NCBI RefSeq assembly: GCF_000019785.1
Contig: NC_010524.1
Coordinates: 1,984,001-2,048,000, forward strand
DNA: 64,000 nt
Reading direction: 5' to 3'
Source: Leptothrix cholodnii SP-6
GTDB lineage: Bacteria > Pseudomonadota > Gammaproteobacteria > Burkholderiales > Burkholderiaceae_C
Below are positions 27,141 through 37,511 of this stretch, one piece after another. Positions within the stretch are counted from its first letter, which is position 1, and each line of letters opens with the position of its first letter. The notes beneath the pieces are model-generated. The model searched no databases, was not told the DNA's origin, and saw only the letters and a list, made by a program, of their open reading frames with translations. The position numbers and the translations under genes are program-made.

Positions 27141-28742
27141 TTATCGGCTGATCGCGCGGAACACGGTCTGCGCGGCGCCGCCGGCGATCGGCCGGCCGGT
27201 GCTCACGTCCAGGCCGAGGGCGTTCGGGAACTGCGCGATGCACTCGCCGTCGGTCGCGCCCGACATGCAGCCGGGGGCTCCGCCCAGGTTCACCTGGATG
27301 TCGTTGCTGGCGACCAGGGCTGCCAGGTCCACCGCCACCTGCTGGGTCGCGGGGTTGAAGCTCGCCAGCGAGATTGCCATCCGGTTCGGGCGGGTGCAGG
27401 TGTTGATGCCGCTGATCGGATCGGCCGTGCAGCCGGTGGCGCCGAGGTGGAAGTAGAAGGCGTCATAGGTGCCGGTCGCCGGTGCCGGCCAGGCGGTGGC
27501 GGTGCCCTTGTTGGCGTCGACCAGTTCGATCTTGGCGAACTTGTAGGCGCCGCCCGCCCAGCCCCAGGCCAGCGCGGCGGCGTCCAGCGGCGCGGGTGCG
27601 GTGGCCGAGGTCTTGTTCAGCGAATCGGGCAGGCCCATCACCAGCTGGATGCCGCTGAAGCTGACGCCGCTCGGAATCACCAGGCGCAGCGTGTCGTTCA
27701 TCGCCGCGGTGGTGGTGCCGTCGGCGGCCGAGGCACAGGCGCCGGTGCCGTTTTCCAGGTCGATCAGCGTGGTCCAGTCGTTCGCGTTCAGCGGCGAGGT
27801 GTAGTTCCACTGCGTGTTCAGCGGCAGCTTGATGGTCGTGCTGACGACGTTGCCGCCCGCGTCCAGCAGCTGGGCGCCCGACAGGTAGAAGCGCAGATCC
27901 TGCAGCTTGGCCGAGGCGCTGCTGGTGCCCAGTCCGCCGATCACCTGGCTGCCACACGACACGGGGGTGTTGCCGCTGCCGGCGACCGCCGCGAACTTGA
28001 CCTTGAGCACCTTCTGGGCGACGGTGGTCAGCGCGGCAGCCGGGTTGCCGGGCGCGGTGGTCGATGCCGCGTCCGTGCCGATGGCGGTGCCGACGGCGGC
28101 CAGCGTCTTGCCGCGCAGCGCCGCGGCCAGATCGTCCAGCACGGCGTCCAGGCCGGTTCCGTCGGCCGCGAAGGCCGAGGTCACGATGTCCACGCCACTG
28201 GCGGGCGTGGCCGCGCCCAGTTGCGGCAGCAGCGCGAGCACGTAGGCCTTGCTGGCCGACAGCGTGGTGCCGGTCAGGCGCGCGGTCGGCAGGGCGCCGG
28301 CGTACTGCGTGGTGGTCGTGGCCGAAGCCGTGGCCTGCAGGGCGTGCGCGACCATCAGCTCGGTGAGGTTGGTGACGTTCACCGTGCCGGCGGCCAGCGA
28401 AGCGCTGTGGAAGCGGTCGGTGTTGGTGCGGCCGTTGACGGTGCCGCCGGAGACTTCCAGCAGGCAGGGCTGGGTGGCGTTGGTCAGGGTCAGGTCGAAG
28501 CGGCCGTCGGTGCCGGTGGTGGCGGTGCTCGAGGTGCCGGCGGCGCACTTGGCGGTGACGGTGCCGCCCACGATCGGGGCGCCGACCGCGGCGGTACCGC
28601 TGACCGTGCTGGTCGTGCCGGACGGTGCCGCATCGCTGCCGCCGCCGCAGGCGCTCAGGGCGCCGATGGCGGCGAGGGTGGAGAGTGCCAGGGTGCCGCG
28701 CAGGGCAGCGGTGGCGGGACGGGTGCGCAGGATTCGGTTCAT
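27141..28742 (-). CDS. MbnP-family copper-binding lipoprotein with an extra N-terminal domain
   Basis: A 533-residue lipoprotein (lipobox LSAC near residue 32). Residues about 45-280 look like a carboxypeptidase-regulatory-type beta domain plus helical segment seen in other Burkholderiales lipoproteins (VSGTAAVGAPIVGGTV, VNVTNLTELMVAHAL). From about residue 290 the MbnP domain follows: LQDLRFYLSGAQLLD, LIDLENGTGAC, MGLPDSLNK and AWGWAGGAYKFAKIEL, whose Trp residues are candidates for MbnH-dependent oxidation. MbnP proteins bind Cu(I) after that modification. An upstream ATG at 28781 is possible; 28742 gives the better signal peptide. The domain fusion is unusual for MbnP. Confidence 0.82.
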   Translation of the reverse strand: MNRILRTRPATAALRGTLALSTLAAIGALSACGGGSDAAPSGTTSTVSGTAAVGAPIVGGTVTAKCAAGTSSTATTGTDGRFDLTLTNATQPCLLEVSGGTVNGRTNTDRFHSASLAAGTVNVTNLTELMVAHALQATASATTTTQYAGALPTARLTGTTLSASKAYVLALLPQLGAATPASGVDIVTSAFAADGTGLDAVLDDLAAALRGKTLAAVGTAIGTDAASTTAPGNPAAALTTVAQKVLKVKFAAVAGSGNTPVSCGSQVIGGLGTSSASAKLQDLRFYLSGAQLLDAGGNVVSTTIKLPLNTQWNYTSPLNANDWTTLIDLENGTGACASAADGTTTAAMNDTLRLVIPSGVSFSGIQLVMGLPDSLNKTSATAPAPLDAAALAWGWAGGAYKFAKIELVDANKGTATAWPAPATGTYDAFYFHLGATGCTADPISGINTCTRPNRMAISLASFNPATQQVAVDLAALVASNDIQVNLGGAPGCMSGATDGECIAQFPNALGLDVSTGRPIAGGAAQTVFRAISR

Positions 28743-28901
28743 GGAGAGGCTCGGATTCGGGTTCGGATGGACGCAGGCCATGCCGCGGCGCGCCTGGACC
28801 TCATCGGGCCGGGCAAAAGCTGCTCGCGGTGCATGCGCGGTCAGGCCTGGCGGCGTGCAGGACTGCAGCGCCGCAGGGCGACGGGATTCGGGTTCAGGGG
28901 G

Positions 28902-29315
28902 TCAGACGGTGGCGGAACCAGCCGGCGGAGCGCGCGGCTGGCCGGTGCGCGGCACGCCATCGGCGGCGTGCGGCAGCACCAGCACCTGGCTCGGCACCGC
29001 AGCGGGCGCCGGTGCGGGTGCAAAACGCAGTGCGTTCGATGCCAGCGCCAGGGCGGCCGGTGCGCCGGCGCAGAACGGGCAGAGCATGCCGGCCGCGCTG
29101 CGTTCGGCGGGGGCCGACTCTGCATCGACGGCGGCACTGGCAGCCGGTGCCGTGGCACCCATGCCCGGCGCCACGCACCATTCGGCCATGCCCGGCGGCA
29201 CGCCACCGCCCGCGCCACGGCTGGCGTGGGCGAGGGTGGGTGCCAGCACGTTCAGCAGGATCAGCCAGATGCCGATCCAGCTGACGAGGCGCTGCCGGGA
29301 TGGTCGGAAATACAT
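28902..29315 (-). CDS. DUF2946-family protein
   Basis: A 137-residue protein with an N-terminal hydrophobic segment (SWIGIWLILLNVLAPTLAHA), either a signal peptide or an anchor, and a Cys-containing centre (MAEWCVAPG, then MLCPFC near residue 93). DUF2946 proteins are small exported proteins that often accompany copper or TonB-linked metal genes. It is upstream of and co-oriented with the MbnP-like gene, 159 bp away, and is likely part of the copper module. A 16-bp palindrome lies 42 bp upstream of its start. Confidence 0.7.
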   Translation of the reverse strand: MYFRPSRQRLVSWIGIWLILLNVLAPTLAHASRGAGGGVPPGMAEWCVAPGMGATAPAASAAVDAESAPAERSAAGMLCPFCAGAPAALALASNALRFAPAPAPAAVPSQVLVLPHAADGVPRTGQPRAPPAGSATV

Positions 29316-29356
29316 GCAGCAATTGTCGAGCGACCTTCCTGAACAGGCGCTTAGCA

Positions 29357-29372
29357 CTTGATGGCCATCAAG
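29357..29372. promoter_or_regulatory. Perfect 16-bp palindrome upstream of the copper module
   Basis: CTTGATGGCCATCAAG is self-complementary over its full length. It lies 42 bp upstream of the DUF2946 start and about 220 bp upstream of tex, in the 273-bp intergenic region. Its position suits an operator for either gene. One such palindrome is expected by chance in a window this size, so only the location argues for function. Confidence 0.3.
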
Positions 29373-29588
29373 GCGTCGGCAGCGGCGCCACACGGATCTC
29401 GATGGAAATGCCACAACGGATGGGATTTTTCAGATCGGGATGGGGGTCAGATCGTCGCGTGCAGACGACAGATGGTGGGCTCGATGCACGCATCGCGGAT
29501 CCGGATCGCCCATCGGGCGCCGGATTTGCCCTATGGCAAACTCCGCCGCTCCCTGCCAACCCGGCCCGTTCCGCGGGCCCAGAGCGCC

Positions 29589-31955
<2,367 letters not shown>

Positions 31956-31965
31956 GGGCGCCCGC

Positions 31966-32592
31966 TCACATCGCAGCCGACATCGGCTGGTGATGGCCCT
32001 GATATTCCATGAACTGGGTTTCGTCGTCGTTGCGGGTCCTGGCCCAGGCGGTCAGGGCCAGCATGCCGGCATAACCGCCGACGATCATCACCGGATAGGC
32101 CGCCAGCAGTTCCACCAGCGAGTATTTCCAGGCCAGCGGCCGGCCCACGCCCATGAACGCGGCATAGAACCAGGTGACGCCTGAGACCGAGCCGGCAAAC
32201 ACCGTCAGGTGCAATTGGGCGGGTTTGAGCTTGAGCAGCGAACCGGCTTTCTGCATCAGCGGCAGCACGGTCCTGTGCAGCAGCACGCCGTTGATCGTCA
32301 GCAGCAGCACCAGCCCGATCTTGGCCTGCAGTTTCGGGTTCTCGAAATAGCTCCAGCCCTTGACCGAGGCGTCGAGCGCGACCACGGCGATACCGGTGAT
32401 CCACAAGGCCAGCAGCGCACGCGATACCGTGCTTTGCAGCTGGTCGAGGTGTTCGGAATCGGATCGTGATCGCGTGGTGTCGCCGGTGATCAGTTTCCTG
32501 ACCATGGCGATGTCGCTCGTCAGGACCAGTCCGATGGCCACGCAGCAGGCGATCAGGTGAAGATAGACGACAGCAAGGCGGGTGAATTCCAT
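31966..32592 (-). CDS. Unknown inner-membrane protein, about five TM helices
   Basis: A 208-residue polytopic protein that starts MEFTRLAVVYLHLIACCVAIG with a membrane-embedded histidine, as in several haem- or copper-linked membrane families, and has a second conserved-looking segment LHLTVFAGSVSGVTWFYAAFMG. I cannot name the family. A clear RBS (GGAG, 5 nt) precedes ATG 32592. Upstream lie a 13-bp tandem repeat and a PmrA-box-like direct repeat, so it may be controlled with the neighbouring lipid A modification genes. It converges with tex (10 bp between the stops). Confidence 0.7.
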   Translation of the reverse strand: MEFTRLAVVYLHLIACCVAIGLVLTSDIAMVRKLITGDTTRSRSDSEHLDQLQSTVSRALLALWITGIAVVALDASVKGWSYFENPKLQAKIGLVLLLTINGVLLHRTVLPLMQKAGSLLKLKPAQLHLTVFAGSVSGVTWFYAAFMGVGRPLAWKYSLVELLAAYPVMIVGGYAGMLALTAWARTRNDDETQFMEYQGHHQPMSAAM

Positions 32593-32626
32593 GAAAGCTC
32601 CGGCAAGGGCCGACGGGTGTCGGCTC

Positions 32627-32652
32627 GTTCAACAGACAAGTTCGACAGACCA
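32627..32652. repeat. 13-bp tandem direct repeat upstream of the unknown membrane protein
   Basis: GTTCAACAGACAA (32627-32639) is followed directly by GTTCGACAGACCA (32640-32652), 11 of 13 positions identical, starting 35 bp upstream of the ATG at 32592. The location is that of the core promoter, so this is a candidate binding site for a regulator or a footprint of replication slippage. Confidence 0.45.
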
Positions 32653-32693
32653 CCCCGTTCTGGATGAATGAACCGGTCTGCGCTGGAACGAAG

Positions 32694-32710
32694 CTTAAAA
32701 GCGCCTTAAA
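32694..32710. promoter_or_regulatory. PmrA-box-like direct repeat (CTTAAA-N5-CTTAAA)
   Basis: CTTAAA (32694-32699), AGCGC, CTTAAA (32705-32710): two identical half-sites 11 bp apart. The known PmrA box is YTTAAK-N5-YTTAAK, so the geometry and five of six bases agree. It lies 102 bp upstream of the unknown membrane protein gene and near the 3' end of the PAP2 gene. A two-component regulator of the OmpR/PmrA class is encoded at 35392. Confidence 0.45.
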
Positions 32711-32873
32711 TCGCCTATGTGAGCAAAGGTGCGACGCCGTGAACGTCTGTTGAAAACCGCGATGCGCCTGTGTGTGGGCAGCTTTCCCACGTGTGGGCCG
32801 GGTTTGCCCGTGCATCGGTCGGCGGATCGGTGCGGTGGCGCTTGCTTATTTCCGCACACTTGACCGACTGTTG

Positions 32874-33572
32874 TTACAGATCAAGTTTCGCCAGGGTCTG
32901 GCGGCGAAACGCCTGGTCCCACGCCAGGCACAGCGTCCAGCACAGCCAGGCCGACCACAGCACGTGGCTCGGGTAGTGCGCGCCACGGGCCAGCTGGGCC
33001 AAGCCGTACAGGCTGCCGACCAGCAGCACGGCGACGAGCAGCCTGCGTGCGAGTTGCGGACGGTGGTCGCGCCACAGGAAGTACAGGCTGAAGAAGGCAA
33101 ACGCCGAGACGGCATGCCCGGACGGAAAGCAGTGGCCGCCGCCGCCGTCGCCGATGCCGATCTGCCAGTGCGACACGTAACGCGCCATGCCGCCGAACAG
33201 GCTCAGATCCCACGGGCAGCTGGTGGCGCTGACCCGCTTGATGCCGGGCACCACGAGCAGGCTCGCCAGCGTGGCGCCCAGCCAGGCCAGGCGCGTGCGC
33301 CGGTCCGGGCCGCGGGTCAGCGGCCGCCAGCAGTCGATCAGCACGATGGCCAGCACCACCATCGACAGGCGGCGGCCGCCCTCGTGCAGCAGGTCGCGGG
33401 TCCACCAGGCGTCGCGCAGGGCAAAACCCTGCGGGCTGCCGAACCCGGCGCTGACCGCCAGGTCGAGCCCCGACAGATCCCACAGCAGCAGCGCCGCCGC
33501 GGCGCCGAGCGTGACCCGCAGATCACGGCGTGCACGCCCGGCCGGCTGCCGCGCCGCCGCAAGCGTCGTCAC
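32874..33572 (-). CDS. PAP2-family lipid phosphatase
   Basis: A 232-residue inner-membrane phosphatase with about six helices. The three PAP2 motifs are KRVSATSCPWDLS (motif 1 variant with K-x6-P), PSGHAVSAFAF (motif 2) and a third of the form RGAHYPSHVLWS. Catalysis occurs on the periplasmic side. Start GTG 33572 overlaps the stop of the EptA-like gene (GTGA), so the two are translationally coupled. PAP2 enzymes paired with EptA are known to dephosphorylate lipid A or undecaprenyl pyrophosphate (LpxE/LpxT-like); which one applies here is open. Confidence 0.85.
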   Translation of the reverse strand: MTTLAAARQPAGRARRDLRVTLGAAAALLLWDLSGLDLAVSAGFGSPQGFALRDAWWTRDLLHEGGRRLSMVVLAIVLIDCWRPLTRGPDRRTRLAWLGATLASLLVVPGIKRVSATSCPWDLSLFGGMARYVSHWQIGIGDGGGGHCFPSGHAVSAFAFFSLYFLWRDHRPQLARRLLVAVLLVGSLYGLAQLARGAHYPSHVLWSAWLCWTLCLAWDQAFRRQTLAKLDL

Positions 33573-35296
33573 GCGCCGGCCGCCGGGGTGGCGGGGGGCT
33601 TGGCGAGACCGGCGGCACTGCACGGAGCCAGCAGATCCAGCGGTCTTTCGTGCAGGCCGGTGCTGACGTCGAGCAGGCCGAGCACGGTGTGGAACAGGTT
33701 GTCGTGGCTCGCGGGGGCCTTGGCGACACGCTGCAGGCAGGCGCTGTCGAGGCCGGCCTGCTGCTTCCAGCCGTCCGACAGCCACATCACCATCGGCACC
33801 TTCTTCTGCACGTCGGGCGCGATGGGATAGGGCATGCCGTGCAGGAACAGGTTGTTCTCGCCCAGCGATTCGCCGTGGTCGGACACGTAGATCATGGCCG
33901 TGTCGATCTGGTCGGAGCGGGCCCGGAGCTTGGCGATCAGCGTGGCCAGCAGGTGATCGGTGTAGAGCAGGCTGTTGTCGTAGGCGTTGACGATCTCGGC
34001 GGGCGTGCACAGGCGCAGGTCGTCGCTGGTGCAGGCCGGCTGGAAACGTGCGAAGGCCGGCGGATAGCGTTTCGAATACGCCGGGCCGTGGTTGCCGAGC
34101 TGGTGCAGCACCAGCAGCTGGTTGCCGCGGGCGTGCGCCAGGCTCTGGTCCAGGCCGTGCAGCAGGCCCTCGTCGAGGCAGCGCCCGCCTTCGCACAGGC
34201 CGGCCGGGTTGATCGTGGCGACGACGTCGTTGGGCAGGCCGTCGCAGACGCCCTTGCAGCCGGACTGGTTGTCGCGCCAGTGCACCGCCACGCCGGCACG
34301 GGCGGCCACGTGCAGCAGCGATTCGCTGCCGCGGATGCGGTCTTCGTCGTAGTCGCGCCGGCCGACCGGGGCGAACATGCAGGGCAGCGAGACCTCGGTG
34401 TTGGTGCCGCAGGCGGTCACGTCCCTGAAGTTGAGCACCGGCAGGCCGGCCAGCTCGGGGGTGGTGTCGCGGGCGTAGCCGTTGAGGCCCCAGTTGGCGG
34501 CGCGGGCGGTCTCGCCCACCACCAGCACGAGCACGCGCGGCTTGTGCCGGGTCGCCCAGCTCGGGCCGGGCACGGCGTCCAGGCCGATCGGCTGACGCGG
34601 CTTGGCAGCGCCTCGGGCGTCCTGCACCGCCACGCTGGCCAGCGACCACAGCACGTTGGCCGGCGTGATCAGGTAGCGCATTTCCTTGTGATTGCGCATC
34701 AGCGACGAAAACGGCTGGAACACCGCCAGCAGCGCCCCGACCAGCACCGCCACGCCCGCCAGCAGCAGGCCTGCCCGTGCGGCGCCGGCACGCAGCCACG
34801 GCCGGTTGACGATGCGCACCCGCCACAGCAGCAGCAGCGGCAGCACGGCGTAGACCAGCAGGTGCGCGGCCATCGCCAGGCTGAACAGCTCGCCGGCCTC
34901 GCCGACGTCGGTGCGCAGCACGTTGCGCAGCATCGAGGGGTCGAGGTAGACGCCGAACTGCTGCATGAAATGGCTGGCCGACGCGGTGGCCACGATCAGC
35001 ACCGCCAGCAGCGGCTTGACGGTCCAGCGGTTGGCCGCCAGCGCAAGCAGCAGCAGGTGGATGCCCATCACGATCACGCTCAGCGCCAGCCCGAAGCCCC
35101 AGGTCGACAGCGACGTCAGCGAGCGCCCCTGCAAGGCGGCGCTGACGAACTGCCGGTTGGCCGTCAGCAGGAAGAACAGGCTGGCGACCAGCACCAGCTG
35201 TTCGACGGTGGCGGGGATCGCGAATCGATCGGGCGCGCTGCGTGACGGGGCGGCGGCAGCGGCCGCAGCGGTGAAAGGGGGCTTGTGGTCGGACAT
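33569..35296 (-). CDS. eptA: Phosphoethanolamine--lipid A transferase, EptA-like
   Basis: A 575-residue enzyme: N-terminal domain of five transmembrane helices (residues about 30-190), then a periplasmic sulfatase-like domain. The catalytic Thr263 lies in LVVGETARAANWGLNGY; metal-binding groups include SDHGESLGE and LHG. Many cysteines (ACGTNTEVSLPCMFA, GCKGVCDGL, LCEGGRC) match the disulfides of EptA/MCR enzymes. The protein adds phosphoethanolamine to lipid A phosphates, lowering binding of polymyxin. I chose ATG 35296 (MSDHKPPF) rather than 35374, which lies beyond the divergent promoter. A PmrA-like repeat is 25 bp upstream. Confidence 0.92.
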   Translation of the reverse strand: MSDHKPPFTAAAAAAAPSRSAPDRFAIPATVEQLVLVASLFFLLTANRQFVSAALQGRSLTSLSTWGFGLALSVIVMGIHLLLLALAANRWTVKPLLAVLIVATASASHFMQQFGVYLDPSMLRNVLRTDVGEAGELFSLAMAAHLLVYAVLPLLLLWRVRIVNRPWLRAGAARAGLLLAGVAVLVGALLAVFQPFSSLMRNHKEMRYLITPANVLWSLASVAVQDARGAAKPRQPIGLDAVPGPSWATRHKPRVLVLVVGETARAANWGLNGYARDTTPELAGLPVLNFRDVTACGTNTEVSLPCMFAPVGRRDYDEDRIRGSESLLHVAARAGVAVHWRDNQSGCKGVCDGLPNDVVATINPAGLCEGGRCLDEGLLHGLDQSLAHARGNQLLVLHQLGNHGPAYSKRYPPAFARFQPACTSDDLRLCTPAEIVNAYDNSLLYTDHLLATLIAKLRARSDQIDTAMIYVSDHGESLGENNLFLHGMPYPIAPDVQKKVPMVMWLSDGWKQQAGLDSACLQRVAKAPASHDNLFHTVLGLLDVSTGLHERPLDLLAPCSAAGLAKPPATPAAGA

Positions 35297-35320
35297 CGGG
35301 GCGGATTTCAGACTGCCGAA

Positions 35321-35337
35321 CTGAAGTCGGTCTGAAG
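35321..35337. promoter_or_regulatory. PmrA-box-like direct repeat between eptA and the response regulator
   Basis: CTGAAG (35321-35326), TCGGT, CTGAAG (35332-35337): identical half-sites 11 bp apart, in the 95-bp region between the divergent eptA and response-regulator starts. The known PmrA box is YTTAAK-N5-YTTAAK; here the third base differs (G for T). It is well placed for the adjacent regulator to control eptA-PAP2 and itself. Confidence 0.55.
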
Positions 35338-35391
35338 CCGGCCCCGCGACGGCCGGTGTTACCGTTGCGGACACGATTTCCGTGTCACACC

Positions 35392-36051
35392 ATGCGTTTG
35401 CTGCTGCTCGAAGACGATCTGATCCTGGGCGAGGGCCTGCGCGACTACCTGCGCACCGAGGGCCATGTGGTCGACTGGTGCAGCCGCCTGGCCCATGCCG
35501 AGGCGCTGCGCGGCGAGCCCTACGACGCCCTGCTGGTCGACTGGCAGCTGCCCGACGGCTCGGGCCTGGCCTGGCTGCGCGGTCGCCGCGCCCACGGCGA
35601 CACCACGCCGGCGCTGATGCTGACCGCGCGCGACCGGCTCGAAGACCGCGTGATGGGGCTCGACCAGGGCGCCGACGACTACCTCGTCAAGCCCTTCGCC
35701 CCGGAGGAACTGGCCGCCCGCCTGCGGGCGCTGGCGCGGCGCCTGGCCAGTGCGGCGGTGCCGCGGCTGAGCTTCGGCGGCGTCGAGATCGACCTGCAGG
35801 CGCGCACCGCCTGGCGCGACGGCCCGCGCATCGAGCTGACCGCGCGCGAGTGGATGGTGCTCGAGGCCCTGGCGCTGCGGGCCGGGCGCATCGTGCCCAA
35901 GCCCGACCTCGAGCGGCTGGTGCTCGGCCAGGACTCCGAGGTGGTCAGCAACGTGCTCGAGGTGCACATCTCCAGCCTGCGCCGCAAGCTCGGCGCGACG
36001 CTGATCGAGACCGTGCGCGGCCTCGGCTACCGCATGGGCCAGCAGGCGTGA
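35392..36051 (+). CDS. OmpR-family response regulator (PmrA/BasR-like)
   Basis: A 219-residue regulator. The receiver domain starts MRLLLLEDDLILGEG, with phosphoacceptor Asp50 in LLVDWQLPDG, the conserved Thr in MLTARD and Lys in YLVKPF. The C-terminal winged-helix domain has LTAREWMVLEALALRAGRIV and the recognition region VEVHISSLRRKLG. ATG 35392 is preceded by the divergent promoter. It overlaps the kinase gene by 4 nt. Divergence from eptA makes PmrA the natural functional analogue; orthology is not proven. Confidence 0.9.
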   Translation: MRLLLLEDDLILGEGLRDYLRTEGHVVDWCSRLAHAEALRGEPYDALLVDWQLPDGSGLAWLRGRRAHGDTTPALMLTARDRLEDRVMGLDQGADDYLVKPFAPEELAARLRALARRLASAAVPRLSFGGVEIDLQARTAWRDGPRIELTAREWMVLEALALRAGRIVPKPDLERLVLGQDSEVVSNVLEVHISSLRRKLGATLIETVRGLGYRMGQQA

Positions 36052-37373
36052 GCCGGCTGGCTTCGATCCGCCAGCGGCTCGGCCGCATGATGATCGGCTG
36101 GTCGCTGGTCTGGGTGGTGGCCGGCTCGCTGGCGGTGCTGCTGACGGTCGAGCACGAGATCGACGAACTGCTCGACGACACCCTGCGCGCCTCGGCGCAG
36201 GTGATGAGCGCGCTGCTGTCCAGCCATGCCGATGCCTTGCCGCCGGGCCTGCCGGTGCAGGGCCAGATCGGCAGTCTGGGCGAGGAGCGGTTCGCCTGGC
36301 AGATGGTCAGCCACGACGGCCGGGTGCTGCTGCGTTCACCGAGCGCACCGGCGCAAGCGCTGCACGCCACCGCGACCGCGGGGTTTTCGGACACGCCCGA
36401 CTGGCGCGTGCTGGGGGTGGCGCTGGCCGGCCGCGGTCGCATGCTCTACGTGGCGCAGACCCGCGCCGAGCGTCACGAGGCGCGCCTGTCGGTGGGGCTC
36501 AATGCCGGCCTGGCGGCGCTCGGGGTCGGTCTGCTGGCCTACCTGACGCTCGGGGCGCAGATCCGGCACGAGCTGCTGCCGCTGCAGCGCCTGAGCGACC
36601 GGCTCGCCCACCACGATCCCAGCCAGCCCGGTGTCAGCCTGGGCCCGGCCGAGCGTGCCGAGCTGCAGCCGGTGCATGCCGCGATCGACGAGCTGGGCCA
36701 CCGGCTGGCGCGCCGGCTGGCGCACGAGCGGGTGTTTTCGGCCCACGCCGCGCACGCGCTGCGCACGCCGCTGGCCGGCATCGACGCCCAGCTGGCGGTG
36801 GCGCTGCGCGAAAGCCCGCCCGAGCTGCAGCCGCGCCTGCGGCGGGTGCGCGAGGCCAGCACGCGGCTGCAGCGGGTGGTCGCCGCCTTGCTGCTGCTGT
36901 TTCGCAACAAGGCCAAGGAACTCAGCCGCGAGCCGGTCGACCTGCCGGCGCTGCTGGCGCGGCTGCCGGTCGCGGGCTTGCAGGTCGATGTGCCCGACGG
37001 CGCGGTGTTCGATGCCGACGCCGACCTGCTGGCCGCCGCCTTGCTCAACCTGCTCGACAACGCCCAGCGCCACGGGGCCCACCGGGTGGTGCTGTCGCTG
37101 CCGGCGCCCGATTGCCTGCGCCTGCACGACGACGGCCCGGGCGTGCCGGCCGAGCAGCGCGACTGGCTGCGCCAGACGCTCGCCGGCGCCGCGGCGTCAG
37201 CTGCCGCCGAGCCGGCCGGTGCGCCGAGCCAGGGCCAGGGCACCGGCCTGGGCCTGCACCTGGCGCAGCTGGTGGCGCGGGCGCACGGCGGGCAGCTGCA
37301 CCTGCCGGACGTCGAAAGCGGATTTGCGGTCGAGCTGGCGTGGCCGGCCGGCGACGAGCGCCTGCTGGGCTGA
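36048..37373 (+). CDS. Sensor histidine kinase (PmrB/QseC-type)
   Basis: A 441-residue inner-membrane kinase: TM1 at about residues 12-34, a short periplasmic region of about 110 residues, TM2 near 147-168, a HAMP-like linker, and HisKA with His236 in SAHAAHALRTPLAG. The HATPase_c part has NLLDNAQRHG (N box), a short G1-like HDDGPGV and GTGLGLHLAQLVARAHGG (G2). Start GTG 36048 overlaps the regulator stop (GTGA). The periplasmic part shows no clear acidic iron-binding ExxE cluster, so the stimulus may differ from classical PmrB. Confidence 0.88.
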   Translation: MSRLASIRQRLGRMMIGWSLVWVVAGSLAVLLTVEHEIDELLDDTLRASAQVMSALLSSHADALPPGLPVQGQIGSLGEERFAWQMVSHDGRVLLRSPSAPAQALHATATAGFSDTPDWRVLGVALAGRGRMLYVAQTRAERHEARLSVGLNAGLAALGVGLLAYLTLGAQIRHELLPLQRLSDRLAHHDPSQPGVSLGPAERAELQPVHAAIDELGHRLARRLAHERVFSAHAAHALRTPLAGIDAQLAVALRESPPELQPRLRRVREASTRLQRVVAALLLLFRNKAKELSREPVDLPALLARLPVAGLQVDVPDGAVFDADADLLAAALLNLLDNAQRHGAHRVVLSLPAPDCLRLHDDGPGVPAEQRDWLRQTLAGAAASAAAEPAGAPSQGQGTGLGLHLAQLVARAHGGQLHLPDVESGFAVELAWPAGDERLLG

Positions 37374-37420
37374 CCCGAGGGCAGGCCGGACCGAGGCTCC
37401 CCCCGTTTGCGGAGGCCCGG

Positions 37421-37440
37421 ATTGACATCGGGACGTCAAT
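37421..37440. promoter_or_regulatory. Inverted repeat upstream of the acetoacetate-decarboxylase-like operon
   Basis: ATTGAC (37421-37426), N8, GTCAAT (37435-37440): a symmetric site 71 bp upstream of ATG 37512 and 48 bp after the kinase stop. Such geometry fits a dimeric repressor such as TetR or MarR. TTGAC within the left arm could also be part of a -35 box. Confidence 0.35.
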
Positions 37441-37511
37441 CCCGGAAGCTGAAACAAGCGTATCCATCGGCAAGTCCGGCCCGCCGGACCGAGCCCAACT
37501 GGAGCACGGAC

